DNA of 64,000 nt from Heterocephalus glaber (Eukaryota; Chordata; Mammalia; Rodentia; Bathyergidae), in the NCBI RefSeq assembly GCF_000247695.1, contig NW_004624781.1, positions 7,261,372 through 7,325,371 of the forward strand. Reading direction: 5' to 3'. Of the stretch, positions 33,657 through 42,600 are shown piece after piece. How positions within the stretch are numbered: the first letter of the stretch is position 1; each line of letters opens with the position of its first letter. The notes under the pieces are model-generated. The model searched no databases. It saw only the letters and a program-made list of their open reading frames with translations, and was not told the DNA's origin. The translations under genes were made by a program, and so were the position numbers.

Positions 33657-36600
33657 GTACAGGCTGAGTATCTGCTACCTCCCAAATCTGCCCTAGCCAT
33701 AGCGAAGTCATATCTGGGATCTGTCTGTGCATCTGCCTTAAGACAGCAGTGACCTTAAGACCTGGGGCTGTGTGATAGATTTATTTCACATAGTTCTCTC
33801 TCTTTTTTTTTTTTTTTTTCCTGGTGCTTGGGATGGAACCTGGGGCCTTTGCACTGAGCTATATCTCGTCCCTTTTAAAAAATTTTTATATTGAGACAGG
33901 GCCCGCTAACTTGCTAAGTTGCCCAGGCTGTGCTCCAACTTGCCATCTCCCTGCCTCAGCTTCCCAGAATTCTGGGGTTACAGGTTACATACCCATCTGA
34001 TAGTTCCCAATATTAAAACTCACAGAACAGAACCTTGGGAGGAGAAAAGATAGGAGAGTTACTGCCCCTGAGTACTAAATTGAGCTCTGAGCTTCCTGGC
34101 AGCCAAAGCAAAAGGGAGTCACGGGAGATCACTGAACTCTCGGAAGCAGATTGGGGTTTGGTCAGTTTTTAGCGTCATGAGGATTCTTCTGGCCTAAAGC
34201 CTACTTTCATTTGGATCAAATTTTGCAGACACACCAGAACCTCTCTGGTCTCCTTGCCCTCTGATCCCGACCCGGTGACACTGAGCTCTGCAAAATGAAA
34301 GAGAATGAGAGAGAATTTGCCTGCTTCCCTGTGGAAGCCCCAGAGCCTCAGTACCCTGCCCTACACTCTCTACCACCTCCCCTTCCTCTTCTCATTTCCA
34401 ATCTCATACTCAGATAATGCAAAAAAGAAAAAAGAAAAAAGGAAAAAAACCCAAAAACTGGAAACCCTCTTCTCAAGCGGCCTGCCCCAAAGGCTTTGTG
34501 AGCACAGATGCAGGGGACAAAGGCTGTCTCAGCGCAACACCCAGCCCTGTGTGCCCCGCCTCCTGCCTGCTCTCGCCACCCAGTCAGCTGCTGTTTGGGA
34601 AGATGATTAACATTCAGCCATCTGAGGGGAAATCAGATTAGCTTGATTAAAAGAGCTCCTATCACCCCAATTAAGCAGCTCAGAGAATTCTGATTTGGCT
34701 CCTGGCCTGGGAGTTAATTGCCTTTCAAGACGTTTGCAGATCTGTGCTCCCCTCTCCTTCCCATTCCCACCCAGCAGCTCTGGTCCTGGTGGAGTAGGGC
34801 TGCAACTGCCCATGGCCTCAGGACCTTGTTCTTATTCCTTGTGGGCAAACCCCACAGCGAACCCCACAGCCTGAGAACCACCAGCCCATTTCTGTCCATC
34901 TGCCAAGGAAAGGGAGAGGGATGTTTATGGAGCCAGACTTTCAGCTAAAGGGAGTTGCTAATACTTCTGTGTAGCTATTGTTAAGTGGCCTTTATGAGTG
35001 AGCCTTTGTAATCCCCGCAATCCCCTAAGGCAGGGAGCATTATTGTCCCCATTTTACGATGAGAGAACATGGGGCCAGATGGCTGGAGTGGCTTGCCAGA
35101 GGTCACAATGCTCTCATCTTCATGGACTTGAGGCATGTTTATGTTTATCTCATGGAATGCTCTTGCCAAAATGGCCCTATTAGGTGGCAGTTAGTATCTG
35201 TGTTTCACAGAGGCTGTCTTACCAAGATGAAGAAGACCAGTCCACTAATGCTCCATTTCTAGAACATGAATGAGAACGCTATTCACCAAGCATGCACCCC
35301 ATGCATGCACCCCATGCTAGCTCTATTGCTCCCAATAATGTACTAGACCTTATGTCATTGTGATGTTTTAATGGATCCCTGCCTTGTGGGAAAAAAGAGA
35401 AATACAGCCTTTCTGAAGTTGCATAGCAGTAAGTGGCAGAGTGAGGATTCGAACCCGTGTCCGGAGCTCATGTTCCATCCAGCATACCATACTGTTTCCC
35501 TGCATTTTGAGAGGCTCCTGTTTAGTCCTGGCTTCTTGCTCAGCTTCTTCTTGTCCTGGCCCTCAGGGAGGCAGACAATGCTCACCCAGGGAGTGAGAAG
35601 AGTCCAGCCTGGGAAGAGGACCCCTGGTGCCTTTGCCAAGCCTGCTGATGCCCAGGAGAGTGAGTTGTGGCTGGAGCGGGCGGGGCCAGGAGGGCTGGGG
35701 TTTTACCGAGTTTGCCAAGGGGATCTCTGAAACTGGAGCATGATGCCAGGGTTTCACGAGGCATTTGGCAGAGGGACATGGTATAGGACAGCTCAGAATC
35801 AGGAAGCTGCCTGGTATCTCCCAGGAATGCTGTAGAGTGGGGAACTCAGCACAGGCTTGTGGGGAGAAAAGGGACATGAGGATGGAGAGAGAGTAGGGGT
35901 CAGCTCACCGCCCCAATGCCTTGCAAAGGCATGTCTTTTGTTTTTGTTTGTTTGTTTTGAAGTACTAGGGATTGATTGAATGTGTGGCTTCTGGACTGAG
36001 CTATATCCCCAGTCCTTTTTATTTAGTAAATTTTGAGTCAAGGTGTTATTAAGTCGCTAAATTGCTTAGACTAGGCTCAAATCTGTGATCTTCCTGCCTC
36101 AGCCTCCCAGAGTCAGGAATAGAGATGTGCAATACCACACCTAACTACTAAGGGATTATAAAGTGGAAAGAGTGGTGTTTGTGGTCCAGGCTACATGGAG
36201 AAATCTCACCTGGCCTCCTGGGGAGGTGAGGCATGGAGGGAGGGGGAACCTTGGGGCAGAGAGGCTGGGCAGGGAGTTACTGGCAAGGTTCTATCAGGCT
36301 GATGTGGTCTTGGCATGGTGAGGCAGAGGGAGGATTGGAGAGATGCTGAGGACATAATCAACCAGGGCCAGGTGAGTGGTACCAGGGAGGACTTCTGAGG
36401 CTGAGCAGGAAGAACCCAGCTCACTTGTGCCCCCAGGGATGGCTGCTCCCCAACCTTCCCTGTCCTTCAGGTCCTGGGGAGTGGACGGCATGGTTCAACA
36501 TTGACCACCCAGGTGGGCAGGGTGACTTTGAGCGGCTGGATGCCATTCGCTTCTACTACGGAGACCGCGTGTGTACCCGCCCCCTGCGGCTGGAGGCTCG

Positions 36601-39600
36601 GACCACTGACTGGATACCCTCGGGCAGCAGCGGCCAGGTGGTCCACAGCAGTCCCCGGGAGGGCTTCTGGTGCCTCAACCGAGAGCAGCGGCCTGGCAGG
36701 AACTGCTCCAACTACACAGTGCGCTTCCTCTGCCGGCCAGGTGAGTCCTACAGGAAGCTCCCCTTAGTGTTCTGCTTATGGGTCCCCTCCATCAAGTTGT
36801 GTTAAGTTCAAGCAGCCTAGAGCAACTTCAGGGCTTTGAATCCTAAGCCTACCACTCGGGACTGAGTTCCCAAGGCCAGTTTTCTGCAATTCTCTTAGCC
36901 TCAGTTTCTCAGTTGTGCAGCAGGGCTAACTGTAAATCCCATAAGGATTTTTTGATGAGGAATAAGTGAAATCATGAATGTAGAGGGTGCGACCCCAGTT
37001 CACAAAGTGCTGGTTCCTGTTACTGCCCCTACATGCCAGTCACTTCCTATTCTTCCTCTCCCATTGACCTTTGCACTGTGTCCTCTTGGCCATTGCATGG
37101 AATGCTGAGAAGCTGAGTACCATCTCACAATACTGCAGCTGATAAGTGCGGAGCCAGGGTCTGCACCCTATCTGTGTTTGCAGAGTCCATGTTCTTGACA
37201 TCCTGCCCTGCCCTGCCCTTCCCTGCCCCGGGTAATTCAGATGTTGGGCACCAGCTGCAGGCCTGCTCCTATGGATGGCCCCCCTCCTCTTTAGGGCTCT
37301 GCCAGTTCACACAGCCTGATGCTGCAGGCCTAGGTACCCATAGAGCCCATGTCAGTGGGGACTCAGGCTCGTCTTCTGCCTCAGACCAGAGGGAAGGGGG
37401 TGGGCAGAGAGGGCTGGAGTCCATGTTAATGTAGCCCCTGACCTCTGGGAGAAGGAAGCTGGTACTGTCCCTGAATATTCTGAGACAGTGAATCAAACCC
37501 CAGTGCTTGGCAACAAGCCCTCTCAGGGCCACTTTGGGAGGGAGGTTAGGTCATCACTGATCTCATTTTGCAGGTTCCCTGCGGCGGGACACAGAGCGCA
37601 TTTGGGGTCCCTGGTCTCCCTGGAGCAATTGTTCAGCTCCCTGTGGTGAAATGGGGGTCCAGACCCGCACGCGCACCTGCCTGGCGGAGACAGTGTCACT
37701 GTGCAGTGAGGCCGCTGAAGAGGGCCAGCTCTGTGTGAGCCAGGCTTGTGCAGGTACCACTCTCCCTCTGGCGCCAGGGCTGGTGTAGTGAATGAGGCTG
37801 AAGCAGCCTGAAAGGATGGGTAGTTGGAGGGTCAGTCTGAGATGGGTTCTTTTGTGCACCCCCTTGGTATTAACTGAGTCTCTACTATGTCTCTGATGGA
37901 ACTGTAGGATAATGTGGGGAACACAGAGCAGGGGAATGATCATAGCTTAGAGAAATCCAGGAAGGCTAGAGGAGGTGTCCTAGGCTCAGTCTGAAAGGAT
38001 GAGTAAGAGTTAGCAGCTGATAATAAAGAGTGGCAAAGGGGAAAGGGAAGCCCAACCGAGGCTGCAGGCTGAGGTGTAGTGAAGGAGGGTTAGAATCCAC
38101 ACACGCCTTCTGATATGGCTCCTTATACCACAGCCTGTGACCTGGCCTGCCCCATGGGCCGGGTGAATGCTGAGTGTGATGCCTGCATGTGTGAGGATTT
38201 CAGGCTCCATGGAGCTGTCTCCCTCCCTGGCGGTGACCCAGCCTCAGGGGCCACCGTCTACCTGCTGACCAAGACGCCGAAGACGCTGACCCAGACGGAC
38301 AGCAGTGGCAGGTTCCAAGTCCCTGGCTTGTGCCCCGATGGCAAAAGCAAGCTGAAGATCACGAAGACCCAGTTTGTCCCCATTGTGCTCACAATGCCCA
38401 AGACCAAGCTGAAGTCAGCTACCATCAGTGCAGAGTTCGTGAGGGCAGGTATGAAGCTCTCTGGGTGCTAAGAGCTGATTTCCTGCCTCAGCTGGAGTGA
38501 AACCCAAAGTCTTCAGTGTGGCTCACAGGGCCCCAATCTGGCCCTCCCTTATTTCTCTGCTTTCTTTTCTTATCACTCCTCCCACATGGAGTCACTCTTT
38601 TCCAGCCACAAAGGCCTCCTACCTGTTCTTCAAATACAGGGCCTTTGCACTTGGTGTATACACAGCATAGCATGTTCTTTCTCCAGATATCGGAAGTCCT
38701 GTTCCTAACGTATGAGGGTTTTCCAGACCACTTTATCTAAAACAGCTCATTACAATACAGTGTGAGCATTGGAGGTCTTAGAGAGAGGAGGAGCTCAGAA
38801 ATCGTGCAGAATGGCCAAAAAGAAAAAAAAAGTTGTCAAGGCCAAGGCCAGCAGAACACCAATATCTCACTATTCAAAATGGCCAGTTCTGTCCCTTTGG
38901 TCGTACTTAGGCATTGTGGCTGGCACAAGGTCCCTGGGGCCCCACGGGGTCACTGGGTTCCTGGAGTCCCAGGCTGAGATGGTGGAAGGGGGGACTCCAC
39001 TGTGGACCAAGTCCCGTGGGTATTAGGAGCATCAGAGGTGGGCTGGGGAGCCACAAAATTCAAATAACTTCAAGAACCCATCACAAAGAAAAGACTAAAC
39101 ACTGTTTCTCATCTGGTGTCCCAGAGACTCCATACATCGTGATGAACCCCGAGATCAAGGCGCGGCGAGCCGGGCAGAGCGTGTCCCTGTGCTGCAAGGC
39201 CACGGGGATGCCCAGTCCGGACAAGTATTTCTGGTGCGTATTCTGCCAGCTACCCTGCCCTCTCCTCTTCTCGGAAACCAGAGGTTTCTGCAACAATCAC
39301 CAGTAGGATAGTGAGAAGTCGGGCACCAGCGCAGAGCCTGGGTGTTAGCGCCGACAGGCAGAGCCAGCAGGCTTGAAGCTGCCCAGGCAACCATCGAGCC
39401 CTCCTGCACCCTCGAAGCTGGCTGGCTCATCACCTTTCACAGCCACTCTTTTGCAATCCCAGCAACTCTGTGAGGTCAGCTGGAGACCAGTGGGGCCATT
39501 TTATAGACCCGGAAGCGGAAGCTGAGATGATCGGTTCAAGGATTCACAGCCATCTAAGTGGTGGGGCTGGGACTTAGAACCAAGGCCCCTGACTCCTAGG

Positions 39601-42600
39601 CTGATCCATGCTCTGGGCTAAGCCAAGTCCAAAGTGATGTTGGCATCTGCAGGAACCCATCCACCCATCTCATCTCCCTCCCACGGTCCCTCCTCTCTAT
39701 ACCTCGCAGGTATCACAACAACACACTGCTGGATCCCTCCCTCTACAAGCTGGAGGGCAAGCTGGTGCTGAGGAAAGTACGGCTGGAGCAGGCCGGAGAG
39801 TACTTCTGCAAGGCGCAAAGCGATTCGGGAGCTGCAAAGTCGCAGGTCGCCCAGCTGACAGTCACAGGTGAGCCTGTCTGGGTTCCCCGGGTCTCGGGTC
39901 TGCAGCAGGGGAGGCTGAGCACCCTGGGAACATAACTGGGCAGTGAATGCTCGGGCCTCTTTAAATTGTGCACAGTACTGTGCCCTCTGGGACCCAGAGA
40001 TGGCGGAGACCTGAATCCTGTTGTCACAGAGCCACCATTTGAGGAGGGGTGAAGAAATGTAAATAAGAGACAAAGTCAGAAAAATTTAGCTAAAACAGGA
40101 GAAATGGGGCTGTGGATTCTGACAGATCAGAGACAAATACCTTCTAGGGAGCTGATTTCAGCTAAGGCTTAAACCGTGGTTTTTAGCCTTAGCTGCCTAT
40201 TGGCATCGTCTATTGATAGTTTAAAAAAATATTGATGCCCCTGCCTTACACTGAGAGCATCTGATTTAACCTGGGATGTGGCCTGGGTGTGCATGGTTTA
40301 AAAGATGCCTGGGTAGGGCCAGGGATTTAGCTCAGTGGTTCTGCCACCTGTCTTGAAAGCACAAGGTCCCGAGTTTGATTCCTGGTACCAAAAAAAAAAG
40401 ATGCCTGGGTAGCCAGACTTGGCGGTGCATGCATGTAATCCCAGCACTCGGGAGGGAGGCAGAGGCAGGAGGATCACTGTGAGTTTGAGGCCTTCCTGGA
40501 CTAGATAGTGAAACCCTGTCTCAAAAAAAATTTTTTTTAAAAGATGCCTGGGTGATTCTAACTTACAGCCAAAGTTGTGAACCCATGGTCTTAGAGAGTG
40601 GGCAGGAGGGGCTGGGGATTTAGCTCAGTGGTGCTGCCATATTCCTTGAAACCGCAAGGTCCTGAGTTCGATCCCTGGTACCAAAAAAAAAAAGAATGGG
40701 CAGGAACTGTGTGTGGAGGTATTCCAGACCAAGGTGCCAGCCTGGACTGGAGCACAAAAGTGGGGAACCTGGGGGCTGTATAAGAAAGGATGATCTAAAA
40801 AAAGAGGATGATTTAATCAGGTGTGATGACACAGGCCTGTAACCCCAGCATTCTGGGAGGATGAGGCAGGAGGATCAAGGATTGAAAGTTTGAGCCTAGC
40901 CTGGGCAATTTAGTGACTCAGCAAGACTCTATCCCAAAATTTTAAAAATGGGCAGGGGATGTAGCTCAGTGTAAAGGCTTTGGGTTCAACCCCCAGTACC
41001 CCTCCCCCCCAACAAAACAAAACAAGCCTAAAACCAATACCCTCCCCCACACAAATGTAAAACAAATAAAAAAGGTGACCTGATTACAGCTGGCTTCTAG
41101 AAGAAAACTAGAGAGGAAGGGATTTGAGGCCACAGGCCTGCTGGAAACCTGTCCTTGGAAAGTGAAGGAGAGAGAAGATATCTTAGTAACTGGCCTAAAC
41201 AATTTTAGTATATGTGCTGCTGAAGCGAGCACAATTAGCCTAAACAAAACACAACAACAAAAATAAAAACACAGAGGAAGAGAGTATTATTGGAAGAATT
41301 CTGGAATATTGTATAGACTGCTAGGCATTTGAGCAACAGACCACAGAAAAGACAAGACTGAGCCTTTGGTTCTCAGCAGAGGAGATAAGGAGCCCCTAGG
41401 AGTGGATCCCAGTTCCTCACACCAATGCTCCCATTTGGTGTGGTGATTTCTCTCTTTTTTTTTGGAGTAGGTCTCTGTATAGATTAGACCAGCCTTTAAC
41501 TCACAGTGTAGACTGGGATGGCCTCAAATTTGCCATCCTCCTGCCTCAGCCTCCTGAGTGCTGGGATTACAGGTGTGTGCCACTACACCTGGCTGGCATA
41601 GTGACTTAAAAAAAACAACAACACACTGATTTACTATTTCAAAGTTCAAATTTATAGATAGTAACTATATAGAATTTCTAAGTATATAAGCATATGGTCC
41701 TAATTATAAAAAAGGAGAAATAAATCTAGCAGTGGTGGCATGCCCCTATAATCTCAGCATTCAGGAGGCTGATGCAGGAGGATCACCATAAGATCAAGGC
41801 CAGCCTAGACTATACAGTGATTTGAAAGCCATCCTAGAGGGCTGGGGATGTAGCTCAGTGGCTCCCCACCCACCTGGCAAGTGCAAGGTCCTGAGATCAA
41901 TTACGGGTACGGCGGGGGGGGGGGGGACCCAGCCTGGATTACATAGCAAGACTCTGTCTCACAAAACAAAATGAGAGAGGCTGGGGATTTAGCACAGTGG
42001 TTCCAGTGCCTGCCTCACAAGTGCAAGGTCCCGAGTTCAATACCCCATACCAAAAAAAAAAAAGTAAAAGAGAGACAGAGACAGTGGGAGAGAGGTTTTA
42101 ATACACAAAGTATTGTTGCAGTATCTAAATGCTTTGATACAATGACACAGATAAACCAAGAGGTCAGACACTTGCACTTGAATCCAGAGTAACCACAAAT
42201 GTGATAGTGACAAATGCCAGGTCGTGTTGATTTTTCTGAAATGAGGGAATATTCTTGGTACCGTTCCAAGCTAAACAGAGTGCAATCTTAGATCGATTCA
42301 TATGGTAGCTGTATTCTTGAAAAATTCATTGTGTGGTTGAGGCCAAGTAAAACATACCAGGCTATAATCATAATCATTTTCAAGAGATTTTTCCACTCAT
42401 TCCATGTGAATGTCCCATTGGGTGTGCGTGAAATCATACAAGATGCACAAAAAACTTTTCAAGTGAATCAGTGCCAGGGACTGCCAGCCATGAAACATCA
42501 GGAAGCACATGCCTATGATCCCAGCACTCAGTCCTTGCCCCCGTATGCCCATAGCACCTCTGATTTTGGTAGTAACCCCAAAAGCCCCTCACACACTTGC

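Noticed and set aside
38769..39026. Lys-rich frame in CILP intron 6 ([14 protein letters not shown])
   Set aside because: Considered as a processed pseudogene, but no parent gene recognised and no poly(A) or duplication seen.
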